Below, piece after piece: positions 23,790 to 36,450 of a stretch of 64,000 nucleotides of DNA. The notes under the pieces are model-generated. The model worked only from the letters and a program-made list of their open reading frames with translations. It was not told the DNA's origin and did not search any database. Position 1 is the first letter of the stretch, and each line of letters begins with the position of its first letter. Source of the DNA: Cycas panzhihuaensis (Eukaryota; Cycadophyta); NCBI GenBank assembly GCA_023213395.1, contig CM041465.1:28527741-28591740 (forward strand), in the 5' to 3' direction. The position numbers and the translations under genes are program-made.

Positions 23790-24010
23790 GCCAATAAAAT
23801 GCATTAAATAGAATAGTTATACTATATCACTCCTTAAACCAAAGGCAAGCCTCTCCTTATAGATATAATGAGGCTACCTTAGTCATCTCTTTGTTGCTCA
23901 TGTAGTCATCATCTAGTGATTTCAAATATGCATCCATATTATCAACCCAGGCTTCTATAGAAAGAGTCCCATTTGCATTAAATGTATTAGGTATGAGCCT
24001 TTTTGTAGCT
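23790..24010 (-). pseudogene. Gypsy gag relic
   Basis: The minus strand reads LIPNTFNANGTLSIEAWVDN, MDAYLKSLDDDYMSNKEMTK and VASLYL-GEACLWFKE with one stop. This is the retrotransposon-gag pattern of a Trp-containing N-terminal block followed by LxGEAxxWF. It is the capsid-forming part of Gag. The primer site lies about 750 bases upstream, as expected for a leader plus gag start. Confidence 0.7.
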
Positions 24011-24754
24011 ATAATAGTATGGAAGTAAGAGAGATTAGAGGGTATCTATAGCTAGTTATACCATGATATTGATAAAAAAATAAATCTTAGATAAATGGTT
24101 TTATGATCAAAGTATGAACAACCAAGAGAGTATAATATAAACCCCTTAACTTTAAAATTTTATTTCTTAAAAAATATAGCTCAAAATATATAAAATATAG
24201 ATTAAAATTATAGCCTATAAAATAAGATTCCAATGGTTTAGATAGAATTGAATTCTAACATCTAGATTAAAAGTTATAACCTTTTTAAGAAATTCATTGC
24301 TAGGGTTTTTAGGCACTATAATAATACCTACTAGTACAATGATAATAACTTTTTGTTCCAAACTTTGATTAACCTAAAACTACTTCCATTGGAAATTAAA
24401 TTAAAAAATGCATAGAATTAGAAAAAAAATGAGCCCATTTGGATACATGTAACCAAAGTTATGGCTCTTTAAAGTTGAGGTAGTATATCTATCCTAAAAA
24501 TACAGTGACAAAAAATAGTTGAAAATTAAATCCACTATAATTCTATAGCTTTCCACCAAAATTAGCACTATGACCACTAAAAATTTATGGAACAAGCATT
24601 TTTATGTTAAAATTTTTATTGTTTCTTTAAAAATCTTTTGTTTGTGCTCCCAATAAGTAGAACTTTTACATGCCAAAACCCTTGAAAAAAAAATTGGCCC
24701 TATTTTTTCACTTGTAGAAAAATGGATCCCTAGTTGTTATAAGGATTAGAAATG

Positions 24755-24766
24755 GATTTGATACCA
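24755..24766 (-). promoter_or_regulatory. Primer-binding site of the minus-strand gypsy-like element
   Basis: The minus strand reads TGGTATCAAATC two bases after the LTR end; initiator-Met type. Confidence 0.7.
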
Positions 24767-24768
24767 CT

Positions 24769-25215
24769 TGTTATAGGTCAATCCCTATAACCATAATATC
24801 ATAGAGAATAAAGAATATTGGGAGATGAAATGATCACTAAATGATAACCAAAAGGTGTACCAAAGTGAACCTAAATAGATTATATTCAAAAGCTTATGAA
24901 TATGCCTTATATGAGATGTAGGTGTCATATTTATAAGAGGGCCATGCATTATAATATTATGCTACCACTAAGCTACCCAATCCAACATTCTTATTATTAT
25001 TAAATACTCCTACCTTATCCTCTTAACCCTTAACCTTCTAACCTATTACATGTGGTATGGGTTCATTCTAGTTGTCCTTAAAGGAAGGCCATGGTCTTGA
25101 TTCAAAAGAATATCTTTAATCTTAGGAACATAAGAGGATGGACAAAGTTGATTAGGAAATTCCTAATCTAACTACATAATCTAAAGTAATCTAGACTCAT
25201 TAACTGAGCAAAGGT
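24769..25215 (-). repeat. Probable 5' LTR of the minus-strand gypsy-like element
   Basis: The inner edge (TGTTATAGG on the plus strand) is set by the adjacent primer site. No partner LTR or target duplication was recognised, so the outer edge is arbitrary and the LTR may be longer. Confidence 0.45.
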
Positions 25216-26106
25216 TTATAAGAGGGGATACATGAATGAGAGATAGTATGATGTCCTCTTAAATAATTTCCTTAATTATGAGAGAGGATATAATAATCAT
25301 ATTAATCTCTCTAATTTCTTTCCTATGTGTTAGATTTAGTCTAGGTGTGATATGTAAAGGGGATGTCTCATCTTCTTAAGGTAAGAGGTTAAGATGTTTG
25401 TGCATGAGAAGTTTCTCATTATGCTAATTAAACCAAGAACTCTAGAAAGGAGACTCACAATAAGTTACCTTATTAGATGAGGATATAGTAGGCCAAGATG
25501 AGTATGCTTATATAGAAGGGCCAATAAAATGTATAACAATATTTGTGACATCTCTCACACAATGTAAGTAAAGGACATGTAAAATGGCTTACCAAAAGAT
25601 GAGATTGGAAAAGTGATTTTTTAAGATAAAAAGGGATTGTCTTATAATATGCCATCATTATCATTAGCCTAATGTGAAGATAAAGGGGTGTGATGAATCA
25701 AGTCTTATTCTAGTTGAGCAGGACTTAATGGGTATCTTGTAGAGTGGAGGGGCATAGTCTCTTCGATGTGTGTAAGGATTGGGAAAGGTTCCAAAGTGGT
25801 TTAAAATGTCTCCATGGATGATTAACTTGATGAAGAGTTTTCCCCTAAGGGAATACTATCAATCATGTAACAACCTTAACCTCCTACTCGGGTGTTGAAA
25901 GAGACTCAATGGTAAATTATTACCCAAGACCCAAAGATCAAAAGAAGTATTTAAAAGAGGTGGAGGACTCTCCTATTTCCATTGTGGTTTTCACAAATGG
26001 ATTCCTCACTCAAGGCTTTAAATAACTCTTGATCTAAAAAAAGAAAAAAAAAATGTAATATGAGTAACATATTGTATGATATTGTTATTTCAAAAATCAA
26101 TAAAAA
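25216..26106. other. Unassigned AT-rich stretch
   Basis: No gene or clear repeat; may include the outer part of the LTR at 24769. Contains an A-rich run at 26036-26053. Confidence 0.3.
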
Positions 26107-26343
26107 TTAAATTTGGGACTTTGGTATAAAACTGCCATTATCTAATTTTATAGTTGAATCATTCAAAGAATTTTGTGATGTCAAAATAGAATGTATGCGA
26201 TCTTGAATTTGCAGGTATAATGGTTGCCCCAAGGTTGTGGTATTGACATAGGTCAAAATAAGAGTAGTCAATATGCCATCTATTTGAATGATTTTCAGAC
26301 CCAAGATGTCGTTAGACTTTTTCAAATTGAAAACACTAAACAT
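26107..26343 (-). other. Unrecognised 78-codon open frame
   Basis: MFSVFNLKKSNDILGLKIIQ... ending SFIPKSQI. No motif, signal or family resemblance was recognised, and neighbouring sequence in the same frame is full of stops. It could be chance or a fragment of an unknown repeat protein. No function is proposed. Confidence 0.15.
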
Positions 26344-26896
26344 ATAGAAATCCTATTGGCACCCAACAACTATAACAATATGTACTAATTATAATTATAA
26401 TTAAAAAGAAAGACCAAACTAGGCTTAATGACTCCCATCCCAAGGGTTGGAGTACTATTACTGGTATATATATTTGGAAATGGTATTATTAAATGTCTAT
26501 GTTTCCTTTCCATAAGGGTTAGTGAGTTAAATTGTAGTGGCTCGTATGTTATTATAGGTCATATAAAATATGTAAAAAGAATTGAATGCCTTTTATGGGT
26601 ATTTCATTTTCATTAATGGTAGAGGAGCATAATAGAAACATAGTGTAGATGAGATAGGAACTGAAATCTATCGGTGATCTTACCAAGGTGGTGTCAGATA
26701 CTCACATAAGGCACAACACAAAAATGATCATTCATCTCCAAGGAAATTTGGTGGAAACATAATTTACACCAATACTTACTCAATCCAAGAGATAATATGA
26801 TAGTTTTATATTGTTTTCAAAATTAAAATGAGTGGGATATAGATGGACATAGCTATGAAAATAAATTATAAATAACTTATGAAAATTATACGTATA

Positions 26897-28870
<1,974 letters not shown>

Positions 28871-28879
28871 ATAGTTTAT

Positions 28880-29262
28880 TTGTAAGACTAAATAACATAT
28901 GCTATACTTTTGATTTACAAGTCCTTTGTTCAATAAGTACATACAATATTAGATTATGGAATTAAAAGAGATCAATAATCAAATCTACAACACATAATGT
29001 AAACAACAACATAATTAGGTATAAAGAATCACAACTTATAATCTCTCAAAAATGATGCATGAGAGTGGTGGTAGGTAATACAACTATACTAGAGTTTATA
29101 ATGCTACACATGTCAAAGAATAAAGAGGATTTGAGTGCATGGTTACATAATAAGATATATGAATTTAGGAGTTATGATATATATGACTAACAAAAACACT
29201 AAGTATCATTGTTAATATAAAAATGAATAAATAATAAATTAACATTATTTCTAATATCCCCT
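28880..29262 (-). repeat. Possible 3' LTR of minus-strand copia relic
   Basis: On the minus strand a polypurine-like ATGAGGGGATA precedes TTAGAAATAATG at about 29262, where an LTR should start after the RNase H remains. No partner LTR found. Confidence 0.35.
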
Positions 29263-29269
29263 CATAATG

Positions 29270-30430
29270 TGTAATTTAAATTATTTTAAATATAGAAACT
29301 ATTTCAACATCTTAAACTTTTTATAACTCAAGGCCTTAATAAGAATGTTAATAATTTAATCCTCAATTGGATAATAGACTAATTCAATAAATCTACTTTG
29401 CACTTGCTCCTAAATGAAATGATTGTAAACTTCCACATGTTTTATTCAAGTTTGGAATATTAGATTCTTTAAAAGTTAGATTACACTCTAATTATTGTAG
29501 AGTAATTATATAAGATCATCTTGCAAAAGACTAAAATGAGTAAGAAGTCTCCTTAGCTAAATTGCCTCATTTGTGGTTGTAATTATTACTATGTATTCTA
29601 CTTCTATAGACGATAAAGAAACTATAGCTCATTTCTTACTGCACCAAGAGATCGCATTAGAATTGAATATGGACATATATGATGATATAGATTTCCCCTA
29701 ATTAGCATCTCTTGTCTAATTTAAATTTGTATAGCCTTGCAGTTTAAACTTCTCATATCTAAAAGATAAGAATCTAAATCTAATAATACTTTTGGCATAT
29801 CTTAAAATGTGATTTATTGCATTTTAATGAGAGATAGATAGAGCACTTATGAATTATGATACAACACCAATAATATAATTAAAATTAGGCCTATTGTTAG
29901 ATAAACAAATGAGACTATTTGTTAACTATTTATATGATATAGCATCAATAGTTCTAACATTAGACATTTTAGTCAATTTGAGACCAACTTCCACAGGAGT
30001 AGCCATTAGCTTATAACCCTCCATATAAAAATACCTTAACAGACTATATGCATATATGGGTTGTAATGTAAAGATGTTATCACCCTTCTACTAAATCTTC
30101 ATACCAATATAATAGTATAGAAGTTGAAGATCATACATCTCAAAAGATTCACTTAATTCTTTTCAAGAGAGTTGATCTTTGATATGTTATTGCTTATAAT
30201 GATGAGATCATTAACATAAAGTGTAACTATAAATATCTTATCATCCACTTATATTATATATAAAATATGATTTAATCCACATTAAGTAAATCCATGAGAA
30301 GTGAAAAATCTATCAATGCATAAATACCATGCTCTTGGTACTTGCTTAAGCCCATAAGAGTCTTGTTAAGTTTACATTCAAAATTCTTATGTTCAACTTA
30401 TATTAAAGCCTTTGTGGCATACCCATAATG
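29270..30430 (-). pseudogene. Copia reverse transcriptase/RNase H relic
   Basis: Minus-strand frames, heavily broken, give copia-like pieces: HKNFECKLNKTLMGLSKYQE near 30340-30400 (the K-L-NK-L-GLKQ block), LHFMLMISSL near 30200 (where the catalytic metal-binding motif should be), and the C-terminal RNase H region near 29440-29700 with the GAVRNEL and MRQFS-GDF segments. The identification rests on the order and spacing of weak matches. Far too damaged to act. Confidence 0.6.
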
Positions 30431-30556
30431 AATTAGTAGTGAAATATAAAAAAGTAATATCAAATAATATTGAGTAAATATAAAAGGTTATCATATTTGA
30501 GGCGAATAGCCCTTGAGTCACTTAAGTACCATAATAACATTATACCATTATCTAGC

Positions 30557-30592
<36 letters not shown>
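30557..30592. repeat. AAT microsatellite
   Basis: Twelve AAT units in an AT-rich copia relic. Confidence 0.95.
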
Positions 30593-31129
30593 CCATGATG
30601 ATTTTAAATAATAATAGGCTTTCATTATACAAATACTTAAGAGGGTTTCTTGGAGCTAACTTTCTTTCATTAAATATTTAACCTTGTAATAAGCCCCCTC
30701 TCCTTGAGATACTTTACCCTCTAAGTATAATCACTCTAAGAAGAGTAAGCCGCATAAGAACCTTCACTTGCTAAAGCCAAAATATCATACAAACTTAATC
30801 CATCTTTATGTTATCTTTGATAAGTTGATATTATATCAATCATGTGATGTTCTAAATAATTTTTTATGCCAATTTCTATATAAAATTATCTTAGCACCTA
30901 TGGAGTATAAATTCTACTCAGTTAAAGTCCTATGTCTTGAATAGGGAAATTTATTTAGAGATAGGGAAATGTTATTAATGCGCTAAAATTAGAAGGTATG
31001 TTAAATGTAGTGAGGAGCAATAAATTTATAATAAGTAATAAGACAAGTTTATAGAATAATAAATAAGAGGATAAAATCAATAATATAGAGGGTATGATAG
31101 ATGGATGGAGGCGATATGGAAGTGATAAA
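30593..31129. other. Unassigned stretch upstream of element E
   Basis: Probably further decayed integrase-region sequence of the minus-strand copia relic; no motif is firm. Its end ATAAA at 31125-31129 may be one side of element E's target duplication. Confidence 0.3.
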
Positions 31130-31455
31130 TGTTAGATGTAATTACTAATTATATAATTGTCGCCATTGACACTCTCTCTATATTTAACTATATTTTATAT
31201 TTTAGATGTTCTTAAGTTATGTGCCATATAGAAATATGTACCAACCCACAACATTGAACAATGAGGGTTCTCTCATAAGTGGTGAGTTGTATTATAAGTA
31301 TATACATTATTCTTCATTCTAATTTAAGGTTTAGTCATTTTTTAATTTCTTTATGTTAAATTGTACATACTTAATCTTTTTTGTGATTTATTATTTTATC
31401 ATTTACTCACCACATTTTCATATATTATTTTGTATAGTATGCTTATTTTTTAACA
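31130..31455 (+). repeat. 5' LTR of element E
   Basis: 326 bp, TGTTAGATG...TTTTTAACA. Matches the split 3' LTR over its whole length, with many substitutions (roughly 15-20% in the part compared by eye). Confidence 0.88.
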
Positions 31456-31469
31456 TGGTATCATAGCCC
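31456..31469 (+). promoter_or_regulatory. Primer-binding site of element E
   Basis: TGGTATCATAGCCC directly after the LTR end AACA; initiator-Met type with a changed base. Confidence 0.75.
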
Positions 31470-34400
31470 AGAGTTTGATCCTTGAGCATAATATTTTAGA
31501 GCCTATTTATTTAATTTTTTTAGAAGCCTTGTTAAGATATTTTAGGAACCTATTATTGTGCCTAATTAGTGACTTATTTCTTAGTAAATTTCAAGATATT
31601 TAAAGCAACGTTTTACTATGGAATATTTTAAGGGGCTGTTATCATTACTATGTTTTTAAAATATTAAAGGTTATTTTCATTATTGATTTTCAAATTTTAA
31701 GGCGTTATTTTAATGTTATTTTAAAGCTATTAGAAGGTAATTTTGAAGCTTGATCAAAGCTATTAAAATGGTAGTTTTTTTTATGTTGTCTAAGGTTGTC
31801 TTGAAGCCTATTTAAGGCCGATAAAAACGTTGTTTGAAGCCTATTTTTGAAAATGATTAAAGGCTATTATGAAGTTGCAAAAATATTTTTGCTATGGTAG
31901 AAATAAAGGCTTTTTTTAATTTGTTGAAAGAGTTTCTTATGATCTGTTCTCTTTGTTGCATGTGGGCTCTTTTTTATAATATGCAAGTTCTGATTCAAGG
32001 CTTACAAAAACACATATTTGAAGCCTATTGTTTAAAGTAAAAATTATTGCAGAGGAGATTTAAATGCAAGCCTAATCATCCTACATAAATAGAAAATCTA
32101 CTATTAACAAGAGGGATTCAAATACATCAAATCTACTATCAGAATAATATATATATATATATAAGGTTTTATGATGGCTAATTGGAGCCATATATTTTAT
32201 CAAAGTATATGTTATAGTTGTTACTTTTTTTTTTTGTATATATGTTTAAAAAATATTCCTAGATTATTGTTATTAAAGGGAGATATAACTCGACCATATC
32301 AGAACCATTATCTTTGGGGATACCATTTAGAATTACTAGCAATGTTCATATACTAGCTTATCCCTTATCATTCTATTGATAGCTCACACTTGATTGTGGC
32401 TTCTTAGGCTAAAAATTGGCATGCTTACTAAAATTTATTTTTGGAATACATCATAATCAATATGATGTGGAGGATGGTGGTGTTTCTAAATTAGTATTGC
32501 CTTGGACTTTCATACTCTATTCTTCTACATACAACATGGCCACATAGAAAATGTGCATGACCTTATACAAAGGGACCATGGAGAGCCTATCAACCATTAT
32601 CTTTAAGACTCCTTGACCAAGTCTATCATTTCCTTGGTTGAGGCTATCATCTATATCATTGGTCAATTTTAGAAGAACCATTCCATATTATATGCTTGAC
32701 GACCATGCATTATTAATAAAAAATGAGAGATTGTCTATTGGGTATCCTCGCCTTTATAATTTCTTCCTACTTTAGAAGATGGAAGATGAAACCTATAAAT
32801 ATACGTGTTGCTAGCCCATCAAACATGTTGGGTATGTGATAATAATGTATAAGGAGTCTAAAATTTTGACTTGTTTTTGGTGTGGTTTTCCCTACCAACT
32901 TTCCTCAAGGGGATCCAAATGGAGTGGTAGCCCCCAAAGTAAAATTTTAGGTGTTGAAACCTATTAAATAGTAAATAAAATCACTATCATTCATCAAAAA
33001 GGACTTAGATCTAATGGTTAAGATTTTGTACTTTCTTATGACACACTTTATGTAACCTAAATTTAGTAATTTTACTTATGCTTGTGTTGTTATTACTATG
33101 AGAACTCTATGACAACTGTTGAAAAAATTTCTATTATTGATTAATAAATCCTAATACCTTTCTTATGTGGATGTTTCCCTAGCACCCTGTTAGGGTTTTA
33201 CCATGTTAAATTTGGTATACTTGGTAATGCTTATGTTTTTCTTATGTATGTGTTGAATGATTTCTAGTTTATGTACTTGTATTTGATTATAGTTTTAAAT
33301 CTTAATCTTGTTGCAAAATAGAATAGATCTTGGTAGAAGATTTGGTTATTTAGAACTAGGTTTTCCAAATAAAATACCTCTCCTCATCATCCTCCTCACT
33401 ACACCAATTTGTATCCTCCTCCTCATCAACATGTCACCCCTACAACCACCATCGATACAATCTAGAGTACAATCAAAATATAATTATGTTGCTACCATCA
33501 CCATTTCTAAAACAAAATGAGAGTGAAAACTTGATTCTTTTTTAATATTTTTTGATATATTTTTGTAGATAAAAAGATTTATAAATGCAGATTATTTTTT
33601 TTTGTGTATGGAGTAGATTTCAAAAAATATAGGAAAGAGTTTTATCTATTTGTATTTTCAAAAGTAAATTAAATTATATTTTATAAAATTTTAAGTATGT
33701 AGCCTCTCAAACTATTTAACCCTTAGTTATATGGAGCTCTACATGACCATCCACTTGATAGAAAAGGGGGCTAAGCTCCTAAGTTTTACTTTTTTAGTAG
33801 TCATTATTAGTCTTTTGATAATAACTTAAGAGTACATACTCTATTTTTAGTCTTGTTAATTGTACTAGACTCGTAACTAAGAGATCTTCAATTTGGCAGG
33901 TCACTTGACCACATTTAGAATTGATATGATGCAAATATTTTAGCTCAAGGATAAAAGTTTTTATTTTAAACTTTACTTTTCTTCATTTTTAAAATACTTT
34001 TAGGCATATACATTTAATTTTTAAGGTTCCATATTATTTATTATATATTTTACTGATATAATGTATCCCAAATAAGGGGATAACGTATACTATTTGTTAT
34101 ATAGGCTTATTTTAGGTTCTAAAGAATCCATATTTATTAAAAAATCATTAAAGTAGGTTACTTGAGAGAGTTATTTATATTGTATTTGAGTCACATCTAT
34201 TTTATAATCATTTGTTGGCATTTATTTTTAGATATTTTAGCCCAAAGAGGCTATTATAAGCCATTGTAGCATGGTATAGCCTATAGTAATATGTTTTTTT
34301 TTCACCCATAGAGGTAAGTTGAGGCCATTGTGCCCTTGCAAGGCCTTAGATCCATGTATTTTTTGCCATTATAAATGAAGAAGCTACTTGTATTATCCTA

Positions 34401-34726
34401 TATAGGTAAGAGGTGACATCCCTTTTCAGTTAATCTCACACATTTATTCATTAACATACTTGTTCAACCACATAAGCTGATGTGTTTCTAGGGTGAAGTT
34501 AACTTGGCATTGATTATACCATGTACACAAAGGAATATCCTAGCTAACTAGTGATCATAGTGGCTAGTTATCCTTATGGTCTAGTGGACAGAGTTCTTTT
34601 TATATAGACATCAATAATAAATTATATATTTATAGTAACTTATGATCTAACATTTAGTTAAAGACTTAATTTTATATCTTTGATGTGACATTTAACTTTA
34701 TGTAATTATATATTATAGGGGGAAAA
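31470..34726 (+). other. Interior of element E, non-coding
   Basis: 31500-32050 is made of loosely repeated GAAGCCTATTT / AAAGGCTATTA words. A TA run lies at 32147-32163. 32440-32900 is somewhat less AT-rich and could be ancient coding sequence, but no frame is convincing. 32850-33358 is a foreign LTR fragment. The interior ends at the polypurine tract near 34715-34726. Confidence 0.5.
32850..33358 (+). repeat. LTR fragment related to the LTR at 230-850
   Basis: Several blocks match the reverse complement of 230-800 in the same order: a GTAGCCCCCAAAG block, CATTCA-TCAAAA, TTAAGATTTTGTACTTTCTTA, ATGTGGATGTTTCCC, TAGGGTTTTACCA and GTTGCAAAATAGA-TAGATC. No primer site follows it, so it is a solo LTR or fragment nested in element E. 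Its exact edges and target duplication were not found. Confidence 0.7.
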
Positions 34727-34830
34727 TATTAGTTGTAATACCTAATTACATAATCATCCCTATTTACACACTCTCTATGTTTATTTATATTTTATATTTG
34801 AGGTCTTATTAGGTTGTGTGCCACATAGAA
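34727..34830 (+). repeat. 3' LTR of element E, left piece
   Basis: 104 bp starting TATTAGTTG (TG decayed to TA) after the polypurine tract. Ends in TAGAA, the target copy of gypsy B. Resumes at 41461. Confidence 0.85.
34826..34830. repeat. Target-site duplication TAGAA of gypsy B, left copy
   Basis: Matches 41456-41460 exactly. The intact 5' LTR of E carries a single ATAGAAATAT at the corresponding place, proving the duplication. Confidence 0.92.
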
Positions 34831-35237
34831 TAAGACATTTCTTCTCACCAACACTCTTGAGATAGCAGAGAAATGATAGTCACAACTACATCATTTTATC
34901 CAATAGGGAAAACAAATTAACTAAGAGTTTTCATAGGAACACTAGAGCGTTAAATGATCACTAAAAATAGAAAGCACCATAGCAAAATATTTATAAAAAG
35001 TTCTATCAAGATAACCATCATTTATAATTTATGACCCTTATATAGACAAAAGAGGGTCTTATACATGTAATCCTATTGGCGGCCTAAGTGGCCTTACATT
35101 CTATTAGACAGCAGTAGCCATGCATACCATTAGCCAACTTGACGACACATACACAAAGTTCCATAATTAACCTTACTTGTTAATAGCTCTCCATATACTA
35201 GTGGTTTATATAACTTAGCTAGATAAGTTATGTAATA
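34831..35237 (-). repeat. 3' LTR of gypsy B
   Basis: 407 bp. Contains the conserved core at 35072-35096 which on the element strand reads TAAGGCC-ACTTA-GGCC-GCCAATAGG, shared with element C. On the plus strand it is followed by GGTCCCCTCCTCT, the reverse complement of a polypurine tract. Confidence 0.92.
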
Positions 35238-35259
35238 GGTCCCCTCCTCTAAGATGCTG

Positions 35260-36450
35260 AGTCCTCAAGGCATGCGAGATACAAGTGCTCTTTGATAAAC
35301 TCATCAGACTCCCAAGTTGCTTCGTCGAAGTTGCAACCTATATATTGTATTAAATATTTTGAAATGGACTAATTCTAGAGACAGTGTTGTCTGGTAGCCA
35401 GTGTACATTCTAGAGGTATGGATAAGGTTTTATCTTCATCTAAAATTAGGAGGGTTGTTTGGGGAATATGGGTTTTCCTTAGACACTTCTAAAGATAGAA
35501 GACACAAAAAATATTATGGATGTTTGTGGTGGGGGGAAGGTTAAGAGTATATGTAACTTCATCAATATGTTTAAGAACTTTATAAGGGTCATAATATCGA
35601 GAGCTAAGTTTGTGGTTCTTATGATGGCAAAGGGATTGTTTCTTATAAGGTTGAAGATGAAGGAATACAAGATCACCAATATTGAAGGAGTGATCAGAGC
35701 AGTGCCAGTCTACTAATTGTTTCATTCGATTTTGGGCCATGGATAGGTTTTATTTAAGGGTGTAGAGAATTTGGTCCATATGCTATAGTTTTTGTTGTAC
35801 TACTTCCATGCATAGGTTGGTAGCCAAGGTGTGGTGGGATGATGGGGGATACCCATAGAGGGCCAAAAATAGAGACATTATAATGGTTGAATGGTGTGAG
35901 AAGTTATACTAATACTTAGCTAGGGCTAGCCATGATGTCCATTTAGACTGGTGGTCAGATGCAAAGCAACATAAGTAGGTCTTCAAAGTTTTGTTAAGGA
36001 CCTCAGATTGGCCATCAGTTTGGGGATGATATACTAAACTCATGTTAAATGATGTTCCTGATGTGCATAATAGCTCTTGCCAGAAGGAGCTAGTGAATTT
36101 AGGGTCACGATCACATACAATGGTGGATGGAAAACCATGCAAATAAAATATTATCTAGATGTAAATGTCAATAATACGTGGAGCTTTATAGGTTGTAGGG
36201 ACAAGTAAGAAGTGGGCATATTTTGTCAACCTATCTATGACTACTAAAATGGAATCAGATCTAAAAGATAGCGGTAGGCCCGTTATAAAGTCCATGGTAA
36301 TATATTGCCATTTACCTTGTGGGATATGCAATGGTTGAAGGAGGCCTGGTTGGGGTTTTGTATCAGCTTTGTTACGTTGGCATGTGTCACATTCTGAGAT
36401 AAAGGTAAGGATGGTAGATTTTATTTCTGGCCAAAAGAAATTAGAACGTA
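35260..36450 (-). pseudogene. Gypsy B integrase and chromodomain
   Basis: Minus-strand reading. The integrase core holds HGFPSTIVCDRDPKFTSSFW with a catalytic Asp, then SFNMSLVYHPQTDGQSEVLN at 35909-36142. The C-terminal part is NRMKQLVDWHCSDHSFNIGD. The last block at about 35265-35420 is a chromodomain-like tail: LIQYIGCNFDEATWESDEFI, with the aromatic and acidic residues typical of plant chromoviruses. Upstream, the CDTCQRN-like zinc region lies near 36390. The chromodomain targets insertion to marked chromatin. Several stops interrupt the frame. Confidence 0.85.

Larger units (their letters stand above)
17829..24754 (-). mobile_element. Old minus-strand gypsy-like element, largely non-coding
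   Basis: Bounded on the right by a primer site (24755-24766) and LTR. The minus strand holds a gag relic near 23790-24010. Near 22670-22860 there is a weak resemblance to a gypsy integrase C-terminus (KVLKLKYLHDK...KFTKNRYHL, where such proteins have LR..GK...KF.P.W.GPY). No RT is recognisable between them, and only about 1 kb separates them. Most of 17829-22600 is non-coding with tandem and inverted repeats, as seen in 3' regions of some Tat/Ogre-like elements. That lineage assignment is an inference. The 3' LTR was not located. Confidence 0.45.

Noticed and set aside
26107-26343. Endogenous pararetrovirus gene
   Set aside because: Considered because the frame is unassigned, but no movement, coat or RT motif of that group could be seen.
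33308-33520. 70-codon frame in element E
   Set aside because: Overlaps the end of an LTR fragment and CTC-rich sequence; no family resemblance.
34555-34600. tRNA-Glu-like A box (TGGTCTAGTGG) in element E
   Set aside because: No B box or cloverleaf follows; the match is limited to one short box.
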